A stretch of 64,000 bases of DNA from Nostoc calcicola FACHB-3891 (GCF_014697355.1 NZ_JACJRQ010000011.1:150263-214262); one strand, 5' to 3'; shown: positions 9,473 through 20,249, counted from the stretch's first letter. Numbers and translations: made by a program. Notes: generated from the letters alone by a model not told the origin.

Positions 9473-10412
9473 TTTAGTTAATATATTTGAGCGATTAAAC
9501 CCAGAATTATTAATACATTTGGGTTTGCTTAGAATGTGAAATTAAAAAATCAAAATTTGCGAAATTGCGATCGGCCACGGAAAGTGTTAGCCAATTTCTA
9601 TACATGGGTATGTAGAGCCGATGATTTTATTAAGGTTTTTGTGTCTCAGCAGTCAGTTAAATATAGAGAATCTTTGAAAAATTCCTATCATTTAGGGCAA
9701 ATAGACTAGAGTTTTGTTGCTAAGATGTGCAATTAAATTGCATATTTTTACGCAGAAAATTAATTTGGCTATTTTACTCTTGGGCTAGCTTTTAAAGCAT
9801 AGTAGGTAAATTTCGTACTTCAGGAATAAGATACTCCTGATACTGCACTTTGTATAAATTTAAGAAGATATTTAGCTAACCCCAGATGGAACGATTGATA
9901 AAGTCACACCGTCACCAATACGAGAGAAAGTCAAACAATTTTGGATTTTAGATTTTGAATTTTGGATTGATTTCACGGTTAAATCCGGAAGCCTGGGATT
10001 TTGGATGAAAGGATTTTCGATTGATTCCACGGATAAATTCGCTTGCTCTGTACCATCAAGGAATCATTGGTCAATAAAATGATATTTATTATTTTCAGAG
10101 TCAGACACACTTTTCAGTGTTTGACAAGCTATAGAATAGGCATCTACAGGATTTAACAGTCAATAGCAAACCAAAATCGACAAAAACACAACTTTAGCAC
10201 AGCCTATTGGTAAAAGCGATATTATAACAATCCTAAATAGTTGGGATTATTTTACTTCGATCGTTGACTTTTAACAGTCAACTGACATCATGAGTTGTTT
10301 ACAAATAAATTTTCACAACTAAAATAGATTGCTATATAACTGAAGCTAGTTGGTGCTGTGCAAATCCAACCATTTGTTTAATTTAATTGTATTTTTGATG
10401 CGAGGAGCAGTC
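9473..10412. other. Long AT-rich intergenic region before tic22
   Basis: About 940 bp without a supported gene. The middle (9940-10040) carries GATTTTGGATT-type direct repeats common in Nostoc spacers. The last 150 bp before tic22 are AT-rich and probably hold its promoter, but I cannot define boxes with confidence. Confidence 0.5.
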
Positions 10413-11216
10413 ATGAAATCATTGGTTCGTTGGGGCGCAACATTAGGTATAGCTGGGAGTGTCTTTTTAGGAGGACTTTCAGGAATAGGCAATCTACCAG
10501 GGTTAGGCAATCTAGAGGCGATCGCGTTACCACAAGATCAGGTAGTGAAAAAGCTACAGGAAGTACCCGTATTCACCCTCACAAATCCTAAAGGCGAATT
10601 CGTAGTTCTTTCAAGGAATAACCAATCTAAGACCGTCTCTCAAGTAGGATTTTTTATTAGCAAGCAAGATGCTCAAAAATTTCTTGATAATCGGCTGAAA
10701 AAAGAAAATCCTCAACTTGCAAGCACGCTACAGGTAAGACCTTTGTCTTTGGCAGACTACTATAAGATAGTCCTGGAAAGCAAAAAGAAGTCAGATTCAG
10801 TAATTTATACTTTAGTCCCGACTCAACAACAGGTAGCGTCAGCAACAAGTATGGTGAACGCAAATGGTAAAAAAGTTGAGCAATTCAACGGTATTCCTTT
10901 GTTTGTGCCCAAATTTAAAAAAGATAATAGCTATCTAACCATTCCTCTAGCAAAAGGTAACGAGCGTTACATTCCTTTCTTTTTCGAGAAAGAGCAAGCA
11001 GTAGCTCTGTTAGACGAATTTAAAAAAGCTGTGCCCAAGGAAGCAGAGAACACTGAAATTCAGGTGGTGGATTTGTACGGTGTTATGGAGGCTCTCAACA
11101 CTAGCAACGATCCTAGTATCAATAAAATTGTTTTGTATCCATCCCGCGAGTCGATCAATTTTATTCGCTCCCTAGCTCCGAATCAGTCACAATCTGCGCC
11201 CGCTCCGAAAAAATAA
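10413..11216 (+). CDS. tic22: Tic22-like periplasmic/thylakoid protein
   Basis: Homologue of the chloroplast intermembrane-space import component Tic22. In cyanobacteria the protein is periplasmic or thylakoid-associated and linked to outer-membrane biogenesis. I chose the ATG at 10413, preceded by GAGGAG, because it gives a 267-aa precursor with a signal peptide (MKSLVRWGATLGIAGSVFLGG) instead of a 21-residue hydrophilic extension. Two internally similar halves (VFTLTNPKGEFVVLS... and IPFFFEKEQAVALLDEF...) follow the Tic22 fold. prmC begins 25 bp after the stop on the same strand. Confidence 0.85.
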   Translation: MKSLVRWGATLGIAGSVFLGGLSGIGNLPGLGNLEAIALPQDQVVKKLQEVPVFTLTNPKGEFVVLSRNNQSKTVSQVGFFISKQDAQKFLDNRLKKENPQLASTLQVRPLSLADYYKIVLESKKKSDSVIYTLVPTQQQVASATSMVNANGKKVEQFNGIPLFVPKFKKDNSYLTIPLAKGNERYIPFFFEKEQAVALLDEFKKAVPKEAENTEIQVVDLYGVMEALNTSNDPSINKIVLYPSRESINFIRSLAPNQSQSAPAPKK

Positions 11217-11241
11217 CGGTTATGCACTCCAAGGTTGAGAC

Positions 11242-12132
11242 ATGGGGGAGAAACATCTGATAGTTTCTGGTTTACAACTTTGGCAGTGGCGGAATGCAGC
11301 CCTCGTTGCAGCGATCGCCACTGATGTTCCACCAACGGAGGTAGATTGGCTACTTCTTGAAGTAGCTGGATTAGACCGTTTGGCACTCCGTTTGGAGTCT
11401 TTTAAAAATTGGCCGCAAATTCAGATGCAATTGCCTCTGGAAGAATTAGATCGGTTGTGGCAGAGGCGATTAAATGAACGTTTGCCAGTGCAGTACATTG
11501 CTGGAACTACACCTTGGCGTCAGTTTAAAATCGCCGTATCGAATGCGGTTTTGATTCCTCGACCAGAAACAGAGTGCTTAATTGATTTGGCTGTAGGCGC
11601 TGCTAGCAATGCTTCAGGACACTGGGCGGATTTGGGTACCGGCAGTGGAGCGATCGCCATCGGACTAGCAGATGTCTTGCCAAAAGCAACAATTCATGCT
11701 GTTGATTATAGTGTTGAAGCTTTGGCGATCGCCCAAGCCAACGCCCAGAATTTGGGTTTTGCTGACCGCATTCGATTTTATCAAGGTTCCTGGTGGGAGC
11801 CACTGGCATTCCTCAAAGGTCAGTTCAGTGGTATGGTGTCGAATCCCCCTTACATACCCACCAGTACCTTACCTAGTTTGCAACCAGAAGTAGTTAAACA
11901 TGAACCACATCTAGCTTTGGATGGTGGCGTTGATGGCTTAGATTGCATTCGCCATTTGATAGAAATCTCTCCTAACTACTTGCAACCTGGTGGTGTGTGG
12001 CTGATTGAGATGATGTCAGGACAGGCGGATGCAGTGCTAGAACTTTTGCAAAATCAAGGTAATTATTCCAATATTCAAATTCATGCTGACTTAGCTGGTA
12101 TTGAACGCTTCGCCCTAGCTTATAGAAGTTAG
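11242..12132 (+). CDS. prmC: Peptide chain release factor N5-glutamine methyltransferase
   Basis: Methylates the GGQ glutamine of release factors RF1 and RF2 using S-adenosylmethionine. In this 296-aa protein an N-terminal helical release-factor-binding domain (about residues 1-90) is followed by the SAM motif ADLGTGSGAIAIG (129-141), VDYSVEALAIA, and the catalytic NPPY at residues 201-204. IPRPETE (about 105-111) is the usual PrmC signature. It is 25 bp downstream of tic22 and probably cotranscribed with it. prfC, also a translation-termination gene, is 11 kb away. Confidence 0.95.
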   Translation: MGEKHLIVSGLQLWQWRNAALVAAIATDVPPTEVDWLLLEVAGLDRLALRLESFKNWPQIQMQLPLEELDRLWQRRLNERLPVQYIAGTTPWRQFKIAVSNAVLIPRPETECLIDLAVGAASNASGHWADLGTGSGAIAIGLADVLPKATIHAVDYSVEALAIAQANAQNLGFADRIRFYQGSWWEPLAFLKGQFSGMVSNPPYIPTSTLPSLQPEVVKHEPHLALDGGVDGLDCIRHLIEISPNYLQPGGVWLIEMMSGQADAVLELLQNQGNYSNIQIHADLAGIERFALAYRS

Positions 12133-12739
12133 GGCAATACGATTTGGATAAAGTTTTTTGAAATACTGCTTGCTGCTTCGCCGCTTACAATCTTTGCCAA
12201 CTAGAATCAGAAAGAAGAACTCTTCATAAACGTTTCAACAATGTAGATTTTTCAGCCATCAGTAGTAATTTCAGCTAATTAAATAATCAAGAGTTTGAGT
12301 TGAAATTCTATATTTATGAATTTTCTAAACTAACAATTTTTTTAAATAGACCTCTTGCATAAATATTTTTTTGTCTCACGCAGAGGCGCAGAGGCGCAGA
12401 GAAGAGAACGCAAAGAAAGACTTTTGCAAGAGATTTAATGTTGATATGTTGTTTTGTAAGTTCTTTAGTCAAAGTTACTTTCAAGACTGTAATTATTTAA
12501 TTTATCAAGCAATACTTTTTCAGTAAAATTACATGTCAAAAAAAAATACCTTTGATCTAATAAGCACATTCCAGCTAAAAAATGTGTAAAATTTTGGGGA
12601 CTATTATTTTTTGAAAAGTAATAAAAATAAGAAAAGTAAGAAAAGTAAAATTCTATGACTTGAGATTTATCGAATTGCGATTTTTTAAGTTCGCAGAACT
12701 CACGTTAACTCTTAGCTTCTAACTCTTAACTTCGTAAAC
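12133..12739. other. Intergenic, AT-rich, no gene seen
   Basis: About 600 bp with a CGCAGAGGCGCAGAGGCGCAGAG direct repeat near 12378-12400 (a dispersed cyanobacterial repeat) and several A/T runs. A short CTCTTAGCTTCTAACTCTTAAC heptamer patch lies just before tsaC. I see no open frame worth calling. Confidence 0.5.
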
Positions 12740-13342
12740 ATGACCCAAGTTTCTCTAGAAAAGCTAATAGCTGGCGCACGCGCTGGTTTATTGGTGAGCT
12801 TTCCCACAGACACGGTTCCCGCACTGGCGACGATACCAGAAAAAGCCGGATTAATTTTTGCGGCTAAGCAACGCAGTCAAGATAAACCTTTGATTTTGAT
12901 GGCTGCTAGTGCTGAGGATTTGTGGCCTTATGTCAAAGCTAGTGAGAACGAGTACAAAATCTGGCAAGAATTAACAGATAAATATTGGCCAGGAGCTATA
13001 ACATTAGTGTTACCAGCAAGTCAGCGCTTGCCAAAAGTCATGAATCCCATCGATCCAGCAACAATTGGTATTCGAGTACCAAACAGTGCGATCGCTCAAA
13101 CTATTTTGGCGCAAACAGGCCCTCTTGCTACCACTAGCGCTAATTTCTCTGGTCAGCCACCTTTGCAAACAATAGCTGAAATTGCAGCTCAGTTTCCCAA
13201 CGTTCTGACTCTAACAACCACAGAATGCCAGAATGAAATACTGGGGGTGGGTGTACCTTCCACTGTTGCCAAATGGACAGGGATGAATTGGCAGATTTTA
13301 CGACAAGGTGCGATAAAGTTAGATTTATCGAGTGACAACTAG
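12740..13342 (+). CDS. tsaC: L-threonylcarbamoyladenylate synthase (Sua5/YrdC family)
   Basis: Makes threonylcarbamoyl-AMP from threonine, bicarbonate and ATP, the donor used by TsaD for t6A. A 200-aa YrdC domain without the extra Sua5 C-terminal domain. Landmarks: SFPTDTVPALA, the KQRSQDKPLILMAAS loop, WPGAITLVLPAS, IGIRVPNSA and TTSANFSGQPP. ATG start inside a spacer of heptamer repeats. TsaD is encoded 8 kb upstream. Confidence 0.9.
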   Translation: MTQVSLEKLIAGARAGLLVSFPTDTVPALATIPEKAGLIFAAKQRSQDKPLILMAASAEDLWPYVKASENEYKIWQELTDKYWPGAITLVLPASQRLPKVMNPIDPATIGIRVPNSAIAQTILAQTGPLATTSANFSGQPPLQTIAEIAAQFPNVLTLTTTECQNEILGVGVPSTVAKWTGMNWQILRQGAIKLDLSSDN

Positions 13343-13446
13343 ATATAGGTAGCTATAATGTTGTTCTCCTGGTTTCAACAACTGAGAAATCCGGAACTTT
13401 AATTTGCGCTGTTGTGGTCAATTAACAAGTTTATAATTGCCAAAAT

Positions 13447-14361
13447 ATGAATTGGAGTAACTGGATATATTTAGGAGCAGGAATAGCGATAGGTCTAGGT
13501 TTTCGTCGATTATTTGTGCGATGGCCAAACTCTTCACATAGCTTATCCCCAGTAGTGCCATTAGACCAACAGGATATGCCATCAATATCGCAACAAATGC
13601 AGCAAACGCAGTTGGCATACCAAATGGCAAGGGAGATGAGCCTGTTTAAAGCTGGTTTTTTGGCGCGGACAACCCATGAATTGCGATCGCCTCTCAATGG
13701 TTTAATTGGTTTACATCAATTAATTTTGTCAGATCTGTGTGAAAGTCCAGCTGAAGAACGAGAATTTATTGTCCAAGCTCATGAGCGAACGCTGAAACTG
13801 CTGAAGCTAATGGATGAAATTATCAACGTTGCCAGAACCGAGCATGGTACAAATAAACTAGATATTCAGCCCAGACCCTTAGCCAATATTTTGGAGGAAG
13901 TTTATAACTTAACTTATATGCTGGCGGCAAATCGCAATTTTAGGTTGCAATTGTTACCCGCAGATCCAGAAATTTATGTTTTGGCAGATTATCTCTGGCT
14001 CCGCCAAATATTAATCAGTTTAATAGACACTGCAATTACTCAAATGGAAGAAGGCAGTATCTATATTTCTTGCAGCATCGTCTCTAAAACTAATTTTGTG
14101 AATATTTGGCTGGATGTACCAACCCATGCCATACCTTGGAGTGAGCCAATTGACTTGATAACATCTGAAGATGGGCTAAGTCTGGTAAAGCTAGAGAACG
14201 CTACTCTTTCTCCAGGAATGAGGCTATTAATTAATCAGACTCTGGTGGAAGTTCTGGGAGGAAAACTAGAAATCTTGCCTTCTCCAATTGACAAGGAACC
14301 ATCCCAGGAAATGAGCAGACTACAAATTTCTATTCCCTTATTTAGTAGTGCTGAGGGGTGA
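13447..14361 (+). CDS. Sensor histidine kinase with degraded ATPase domain (HepN-like by position)
   Basis: A 304-aa protein: one N-terminal membrane helix (about residues 6-20), a linker, a HisKA dimerisation domain with phospho-acceptor H78 in ARTTHELRSPLNGLI, then a region placed like a HATPase domain. That domain lacks the N-box asparagine (ILISLIDTAI, 188-197) and a recognisable DxGxG, and has only a worn G2-like GMRLLINQTLVEVLGG (257-272). It follows tsaC as alr0117 (hepN, heterocyst envelope polysaccharide kinase) does, from memory, in PCC 7120. Orthology is inferred from order and architecture only, so no symbol is given. Confidence 0.75.
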   Translation: MNWSNWIYLGAGIAIGLGFRRLFVRWPNSSHSLSPVVPLDQQDMPSISQQMQQTQLAYQMAREMSLFKAGFLARTTHELRSPLNGLIGLHQLILSDLCESPAEEREFIVQAHERTLKLLKLMDEIINVARTEHGTNKLDIQPRPLANILEEVYNLTYMLAANRNFRLQLLPADPEIYVLADYLWLRQILISLIDTAITQMEEGSIYISCSIVSKTNFVNIWLDVPTHAIPWSEPIDLITSEDGLSLVKLENATLSPGMRLLINQTLVEVLGGKLEILPSPIDKEPSQEMSRLQISIPLFSSAEG

Positions 14362-14403
14362 GTAGGGAGATGAGGGAGATGAGGGAGATGAGGGGAATAA
14401 ATA

Positions 14404-14506
14404 ATACCAATTCAATTAATGATTGCAACACATTATTGGATGAAGACGCGATGAATCGCGTCTCTACAAGTGGTCTATTTGTCGCATTCTTTTTTAAAAT
14501 TGGTAT
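14404..14506. mobile_element. MITE-like element with ATACCAATT ends
   Basis: A 103-bp segment bounded by perfect 9-bp terminal inverted repeats (ATACCAATT / AATTGGTAT) and containing a central GACGCGAT-CGCGTC palindrome. It is non-coding and sits between convergent genes. Small elements with these ends recur in Nostocales genomes. Confidence 0.6.
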
Positions 14507-14543
14507 AAGTACTCGCTCCTAAGTTCCAACTTCTCACTCAGGA

Positions 14544-15026
14544 CTATTTCGGTGATTCTTGAAGCTGAACTTCTGTATCAGGAATCAAACTAAGGTTAGC
14601 TAGATTATGTAGCACCATCGTAGTTGTAGTGTTGGGTTGAAAACCAATCTTTTTGTAAAATTCCTCTTGGTGAGTAGTCATAAGATAAACCCGCTCAACC
14701 CATTTCATGCGGGGGTGGCTCAAAACGGTTTCCACTAAATTGCTTCCTAAACCAATATTTCGATACTCTGGATGAATCACAACATCCCAAATTGTAGCGC
14801 GATATATGCCATCAGATGTTGCTCTAGCAAAGCCAATAAGTCGCTCACTCTCGTTATCCCAAACAGAAATCACTGGCTCACTGTTGGCAATGGCTATACT
14901 TAAATCCTCAATACTGCGGCCTTTTGCCCAGAAAGCTGAAATGTTTAACAGTTCTTGGAGTTGGTAAAGGTCAATTTCAGATTTGCGATCGCTAAATTCA
15001 ATTTGAGGATTGTTCATGTATGGCAC
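14544..15026 (-). CDS. GNAT acetyltransferase, paralogue of the 8.6-kb gene
   Basis: A 160-aa GNAT protein without the Ser/Thr-rich leader of its neighbour. It shares [25 protein letters not shown] and the acetyl-CoA motif EYRNIGLGSNLVE (R-x-x-G-x-G), and ends the fold with EEFYKKIGF. The first third (EIDLYQLQELLNISAFWAKGRSIEDL) aligns by eye with the other copy's [19 protein letters not shown]. Substrate unknown. It is convergent with the histidine kinase gene. Confidence 0.8.
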   Translation of the reverse strand: MPYMNNPQIEFSDRKSEIDLYQLQELLNISAFWAKGRSIEDLSIAIANSEPVISVWDNESERLIGFARATSDGIYRATIWDVVIHPEYRNIGLGSNLVETVLSHPRMKWVERVYLMTTHQEEFYKKIGFQPNTTTTMVLHNLANLSLIPDTEVQLQESPK

Positions 15027-15203
15027 TCACTTTGGCTGTATCTTAAGCTATTGCTAAGTCATATTTTGCTAGAAATTGCTGGACGTGTATATGTATATGC
15101 AACGATTTTCTAGCTTGACTCAGCTAGGGCAATATTTAAAGGTATCGCGGGAGTCCCCACCAGAAGACTCTTTGTAGGATGGGGAGGGAGAGCAGGTAAT
15201 GAG

Positions 15204-15572
15204 CTAACAAACCCATTTCCACAAGGGATGAGTTGGTCCTTGCTGACGTATGCGATAAACTTGTTTTTCTAAACGTTGTTTTTCTTCCTGTGGTAATCCC
15301 AGTAAGATATTGCGACTTTGCCAAACTAATACGGCAGCGGTCATTCCGATACAAAACGCTAAACCAAAGGTAGGCAATGGATGATAGAAGAGTCCATATC
15401 GCACTGCTACCCAAGTAAAATATTGTTGCCATAAAGAAATTTCTGTACGTAAATTCCACAGGCAAATAGGCGCAATGGTGAGCCATAAACAGCTCACAAA
15501 CAACCATCGACCATATACGTGAAGCTGGTATAGCCTTTGTACTTGTTGAGCAAATGATGGGTCAGTTGTCAT
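15204..15572 (-). CDS. Small conserved membrane protein, function unknown
   Basis: A 122-aa protein from the ATG at 15572 (MTTDPSFAQQVQRLYQLHVYGRW); an earlier in-frame ATG at 15593 lies inside a TTTGTCATTTGTC repeat and adds only repeat-encoded residues. Two hydrophobic stretches (RWLFVSCLWLTIAPICLW and LPTFGLAFCIGMTAAVLVW) flank a short loop, and the C-terminus is basic and polar. It sits 92 bp downstream of secF on the same strand. I recognise no family; an accessory role with SecDF would be speculation. Confidence 0.6.
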   Translation of the reverse strand: MTTDPSFAQQVQRLYQLHVYGRWLFVSCLWLTIAPICLWNLRTEISLWQQYFTWVAVRYGLFYHPLPTFGLAFCIGMTAAVLVWQSRNILLGLPQEEKQRLEKQVYRIRQQGPTHPLWKWVC

Positions 15573-15664
15573 TTGTCCTTTGTCATTTGTCATTGGTCAG
15601 TTGTCATTGGTTATTTCTCCCCATCTCCTCATATCCCCATCTCTCCATACCCAATTCCCAATGA

Positions 15665-16651
15665 CTAATGACCAGCAGATGTATCAATTGACTCAGCATT
15701 AACTACCGCCTGAGATTTACCGCTACGTTCTCGCCACAAAGTTAGGAGAGTGCTGGCGATGAAAATACTTGAATAAGCCCCGGCAGTAAAGCCAATAATT
15801 AAAGCTAAGGCAAAGTTCTTGAGTGTTTCTCCGCCAAATAGAAAGATGGCAAATAATGTTAGCAATGTTGTTAAAGTTGTGTTGATAGACCTTGCTAGGG
15901 TTTGGTTGACAGCATCATCCACAATGTCAGCGATCGCTCGATTGGGATTGATTGTTAGGGTTTCTCGAATGCGATCGTAAATCACTACTGTATCGTTGAC
16001 TGAGAAACCTGTAATCGTTAGTAGAGCAACAATGAATAGGCTATCTACTTCAGTGCCCAGTACTAAACCCAGAATCGAAAAAATCCCTGCCGTCATTAAG
16101 ACATCATGAAATAGCGCAACGACAGCAAACACCGCATAATCCAACTGGAATCGAAAGCTTAAGTAAATAACGATGCCTGCAAAGGAAACGATGAGAGCAA
16201 GAACACCAGAAGTAAACAACTCTCGCCCCAGAGTAGGGCCAACTGTGTCAAGTTGATTTTTTTGATCGTCAAAAGTACCAACTTTTTCGCTCAAGGCATT
16301 TTGCAAGTTGGTACGCTGGTCACGATCCAAGCTTTTTGTACGAATCAATATACCATTTTCTGCACCACTGGCTTTGTCAGCGACAATTTGGATGCTGCTG
16401 TCACCGAGTCCCTGGACTTTAGCTACTTCTCGAACAACATTGATATCAATGGGTTGGTCGCAGTTACCTGGTTTGGTACAATCTCGTTCAAACTGTAATC
16501 GTGTACCACCGACAAAATCCAAACTGGGACGTAGGGGTGCTTTGATGTTGGGGTTTTGCCAAGAAATCACCATTGAGATGATACCAGCCAAGATGATGGC
16601 ACTAGAAATAGCCCACCAAAGCGATCGCGATTTATTAATACTCAGTTTCAT
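15665..16651 (-). CDS. secF: Protein translocase subunit SecF
   Basis: With SecD, uses the proton motive force to help preproteins leave the Sec channel on the periplasmic or lumenal side. The 328-aa protein has an N-terminal helix, a P1-like soluble domain ([15 protein letters not shown]...), then five helices including the conserved [15 protein letters not shown] and [16 protein letters not shown] segments. Its start overlaps the secD stop by 4 bp, so the two are translationally coupled. Confidence 0.95.
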   Translation of the reverse strand: MKLSINKSRSLWWAISSAIILAGIISMVISWQNPNIKAPLRPSLDFVGGTRLQFERDCTKPGNCDQPIDINVVREVAKVQGLGDSSIQIVADKASGAENGILIRTKSLDRDQRTNLQNALSEKVGTFDDQKNQLDTVGPTLGRELFTSGVLALIVSFAGIVIYLSFRFQLDYAVFAVVALFHDVLMTAGIFSILGLVLGTEVDSLFIVALLTITGFSVNDTVVIYDRIRETLTINPNRAIADIVDDAVNQTLARSINTTLTTLLTLFAIFLFGGETLKNFALALIIGFTAGAYSSIFIASTLLTLWRERSGKSQAVVNAESIDTSAGH

Positions 16652-18081
16652 TGAGACACCTCTGCCTTATTAGATGTTGGCAGGTTGGGAGAGAAAAGTT
16701 CTGGTTTCCGCAGTGCGGGAATTGTATATGCTAAAAACATCAAGGTGCGAGTACAAGTAATTGCACTAAACATACTCACTGCTACGCCCAAAGCCAAAGT
16801 TAGAGCGAAGCCTTTTACTAAGCCAGCCCCTAGCCAGAATAGCGCAGCACAAGCAATAACTGTGGTAACGTTGCCGTCTAAAATACTCGAAAAGGCGCGG
16901 TAAAAGCCAGATTCTATAGAACGATACAGGGATTTGCCTGCTTGCAATTCTTCCCGCGTCCGCTCAAAAATCAGTACATTCGCATCCACTGCCATGCCAA
17001 TACTGAGAATAAAACCGGCAATTCCTGGTAGGGTCAAGGTGATACCCAACAGAGCAAAGCTAGCCCAGGTCAACAAGGAGTAGATCAATAGTGCTATGTC
17101 AGCAATCAGTCCTGGTAGTCTATAGTACACCACCATAAATATTAATACTAAAGTCAAACCACCGATACCAGCATAGATACTGCTAGTGATGCTGTCTTGA
17201 CCTAAAGTTGCCCCGACAGTACGAATCTCTGCAATTTGTACTGGTACAGGTAATGCGCCACCACGTAGCTGTACACCCAAGTCATTAGCTTGTTGTGCGG
17301 TAAATCGGCCTGTAATCACAGCTGAACCACCAGTAATACCAGTGGCGGCAAATTCTATACCTACGGTAGGAGCGCTGATCAGTTCATTGTCGAGAAAAAC
17401 GCCAATACTACGCCCAGTACCGGCAAGGTTTTTTGTCAGCTGGGCAAACAGTTCACCACCCTTTTGGTCGAAGCGAATGGCAACATTCCAATTGTTACCT
17501 TGAGTGGGTTCGCCATAGGCATCCTTGAGATATTTGCCAATTAGGGGAGGATTGGTGCTTTCAAACAATTCAGCGATCGCTTGATTATTTTTCTCTAAAT
17601 CTTCTTGATTTTTGGCAATTGCTGCTTTATCTTTACTTTTTCTTAACTCTTCTTGCTTTGCCTTCAATTCAGCTCGTGATGTTTGGAAAGCTAACAGTTG
17701 AGTTTCTGTGTTCGGCTTTTGCGTCCGGAATTCTAACTGCGCCGTACCTCCTAGCACCCGTTCAGCTTGCTCTGGGTCGTTCACCCCTGGGAGTTGCACC
17801 AATACTTTATCTTTGCCGACTGTTTGGATAACTGGCTCAGAAACACCCAGACCATTAATCCGACCTTCGACAACTTTCTTCACACCTTCCAATTCTCGTT
17901 CGGTGATTTGGGGAATTTCAGCTGTTGGTTTCACCTGAATTGTGAGCTGTGAACCTCCCCGCAAGTCAAGTCCAAGAGGTATCGGAATCGTAGCAATCAC
18001 CGTGATAGCGGCGATTACCAGAACTAAAATCAAGATTAATAGCGATCGCTGTCTTTGCATACCATAACTCGCAACTGACAA
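16648..18081 (-). CDS. secD: Protein translocase subunit SecD
   Basis: A 477-aa inner-membrane subunit of SecDF. The N-terminal helix (about residues 11-31) is followed by the [15 protein letters not shown] motif, a large soluble domain with a charged stretch around residues 115-150 ([24 protein letters not shown] cut by family variation), and a C-terminal RND-like five-helix block with [17 protein letters not shown]. Upstream is a 400-bp heptamer-repeat array that separates it from pdhB on the same strand. Confidence 0.95.
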   Translation of the reverse strand: MSVASYGMQRQRSLLILILVLVIAAITVIATIPIPLGLDLRGGSQLTIQVKPTAEIPQITERELEGVKKVVEGRINGLGVSEPVIQTVGKDKVLVQLPGVNDPEQAERVLGGTAQLEFRTQKPNTETQLLAFQTSRAELKAKQEELRKSKDKAAIAKNQEDLEKNNQAIAELFESTNPPLIGKYLKDAYGEPTQGNNWNVAIRFDQKGGELFAQLTKNLAGTGRSIGVFLDNELISAPTVGIEFAATGITGGSAVITGRFTAQQANDLGVQLRGGALPVPVQIAEIRTVGATLGQDSITSSIYAGIGGLTLVLIFMVVYYRLPGLIADIALLIYSLLTWASFALLGITLTLPGIAGFILSIGMAVDANVLIFERTREELQAGKSLYRSIESGFYRAFSSILDGNVTTVIACAALFWLGAGLVKGFALTLALGVAVSMFSAITCTRTLMFLAYTIPALRKPELFSPNLPTSNKAEVSQ

Positions 18082-18104
18082 AGGCTATAATAGCGCTCTT
18101 TTAT

Positions 18105-18497
18105 GCAGTTATGAGTTAGGAGTTGGGAGTTAGGAGTTATGAGTTAGGAGTTGGGAGTTGGGAGTTAGGAGTTATGAGTTAGGAGTTAGGAGTTGGGAGT
18201 TGGGAGTTGGGAGTTGGGAGTTGGGAGTTGGGAGTTAGGAGTTATGAGTTAGGAGTTGGGAGTCGAGAGTTGGGAGTCGGGAGTTGGGAGTTATGGATTG
18301 GGAGCTAGGAGTTGGGAGTTGGGAGTCGGGAGTTGGGAGTTGGCAGTTATGAGTTAGGAGTCGAAAGTTGGAGTTTGAAGTTAAAACTCAACTTTCAAAT
18401 TTTTAACTCCTCACTCCTCACTCCTAACTCCTCACTCCTCACTCCTAACTCCTAACTCCTAACTCCTAACTCCTAACTCCTAACTCCTCACTCCTCC
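18105..18497. repeat. Large inverted heptanucleotide array (STRR)
   Basis: About 270 bp of tandem GGAGTTA/GGAGTTG heptamers are followed, after a short A/T-rich centre, by about 100 bp of the complementary CTCCTAA/CTCCTCA heptamers. The arms could form a very long imperfect hairpin. This is the biggest such array in the window and lies between pdhB and secD. Confidence 0.85.
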
Positions 18498-18500
18498 CTG

Positions 18501-19484
18501 TTAAACCCGCAACGCTACCATTTTTTCCACAGCTTCCACTATTTGCTCTGGCTGGACAATTGTTAGTCGCTCCAGATTGCCGTTATATGGTGTGGGGATA
18601 TCTTGGGAAGAAAGCCGCAGTACTGGGGCATCCAATTCATCGAATAAGCGATCGTTAATTGAAGCGATGACTTCTGCCCCTATACCCGCAGTTCGCATGG
18701 ATTCTTCCACAACAATGACTTTATGGGTTTTTCTTACTGATGCACCAATGGTATCAAAATCTAATGGTTTGAGGGATATTAAATCAATAACTTCTGGATC
18801 GTATCCTTGTTTTTCAAGAGTTTTTACTGCTTGCAGCACATGATGGCGCATCCGAGAATAAGTGATAATTGTGACATCTTTACCTTGACGCACAAGTTCT
18901 GCTTTATCCAGGGGGAGCAGGTATTCTTCTTCTGGTAAGTCTTCTTTTAAGTTGTAAAGCAGGACGTGTTCAAAGAACAACACCGGGTTATCATCGCGGA
19001 TGGCGGATTTTAGTAGTCCTTTAGCGTTTCTGGGTGTGGAACAGGCAACAATCTTCAACCCTGGCACTGCTTGGAAGTAGGTTTCTAGTCGTTGGGAATG
19101 TTCAGCACCTAGCTGCCGTCCCACACCTCCAGGACCGCGAATTACCATCGGAATTTTGAAGTTTCCGCCAGAGGTATAGCGCAGCATCCCCGCGTTGTTG
19201 GATATTTGATTGAACGCCAGGAGTAAGAAGCCCATATTCATACCTTCGATGATGGGGCGCAATCCAGTCATGGCTGCTCCCACTGCCATCCCAGTAAAGC
19301 TGTTTTCGGCGATGGGGGTGTCTAGAATTCGGAGTTCGCCATACTTTTGGTACAGGTCTTTGGTAACTTTGTAGGAGCCGCCGTAGTGTCCTACGTCTTC
19401 ACCGAGAACAAATACGCTCGAGTCACGCGCCATTTCTTCATCAATGGCTTCACGCAAGGCGTTGAAGAATAGTGTTTCTGCCAT
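18501..19484 (-). CDS. pdhB: Pyruvate dehydrogenase E1 component, beta subunit
   Basis: With the alpha subunit, decarboxylates pyruvate using thiamine diphosphate. This is a 327-aa transketolase-like pyrimidine-binding domain ([59 protein letters not shown]) followed by the transketolase C-terminal domain ([28 protein letters not shown]). The alpha subunit is not in the window, as is usual for cyanobacteria where the complex genes are scattered. Confidence 0.93.
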   Translation of the reverse strand: MAETLFFNALREAIDEEMARDSSVFVLGEDVGHYGGSYKVTKDLYQKYGELRILDTPIAENSFTGMAVGAAMTGLRPIIEGMNMGFLLLAFNQISNNAGMLRYTSGGNFKIPMVIRGPGGVGRQLGAEHSQRLETYFQAVPGLKIVACSTPRNAKGLLKSAIRDDNPVLFFEHVLLYNLKEDLPEEEYLLPLDKAELVRQGKDVTIITYSRMRHHVLQAVKTLEKQGYDPEVIDLISLKPLDFDTIGASVRKTHKVIVVEESMRTAGIGAEVIASINDRLFDELDAPVLRLSSQDIPTPYNGNLERLTIVQPEQIVEAVEKMVALRV

Positions 19485-20249
19485 TTAGACCTTTAGTACG
19501 ATTATGGTTTTAGAATTTTATCGTGTGGTTGTGGCAAATACCGTGAGCGATCGCACTAGTTAGAGTTTGAATTCTTTAAACGAACCGCCCCAGGCATAAA
19601 CCCTAAGAATTGCTAAAAAGTTTCTTTGTTGATTGTTTGTGATTTCTCATCTCCTGTGCTGTCTGCTTAATTGCTATTTTCCCCTTAACCAGGGAATAAT
19701 CGTCGAGACAACTATATCAAAGTTGTTACCGAGAAGGGGGAAAGGGGAAAAGGGTAAGAATTAAAAACAGGGGAAAAGGTTAAAGGGTAAAGGGTAAAGG
19801 GATAAATTTAACCTTTCCCCCTTCCCCCTTTCCCTTTCCTCCTTCCCCTTCTTCATCCGATTCAACAATTACCGTATATTTACGGTATTATATGTCTCAT
19901 AAATCAGCCATCAAACAGATCGGGTAACAGTGTTGATTTTTTAAACATCAGGTGTGAGAAAATTTATCAACCAAGATCGGAATCCCTATGTTTCTAACAG
20001 TCGTAGAAGCGGAACTCTCTTCACTGGAGCAAAATCAAGCGTCAAACTTTAACTCCATAACAGAGGCAGAATGAGTAGCTAATGGTCAAATGCCTGACTT
20101 GTAATGCTTTACCATCAGCTTAGCGCACCAATATCTGAGAAACATCAGGTTAGCAAGACTGCTAGCGAACCCTAGATTAGGAGTTGCGAATCAATAAATC
20201 TACACTCCTAAGTTAGATTTTATTAAGAGGAATTCTGACTAGCAAGTTA
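19485..20249. other. Intergenic with poly-purine inverted repeats and a hairpin
   Basis: Holds a GGGGAAAGGGG/AAAGGGT run (about 19733-19801) followed by the complementary CTTTCCCCCTTCCCC run (about 19810-19850), and a perfect ACCGTA-TATT-TACGGT palindrome near 19871-19886. A 28-codon frame at 19988-20074 has no clear ribosome site. No supported gene. Confidence 0.5.

Noticed and set aside
19988..20074. 28-codon frame MFLTVVEAELSSLEQ...
   Set aside because: No ribosome site, no similarity that I know (not PatS-like), too short to support.
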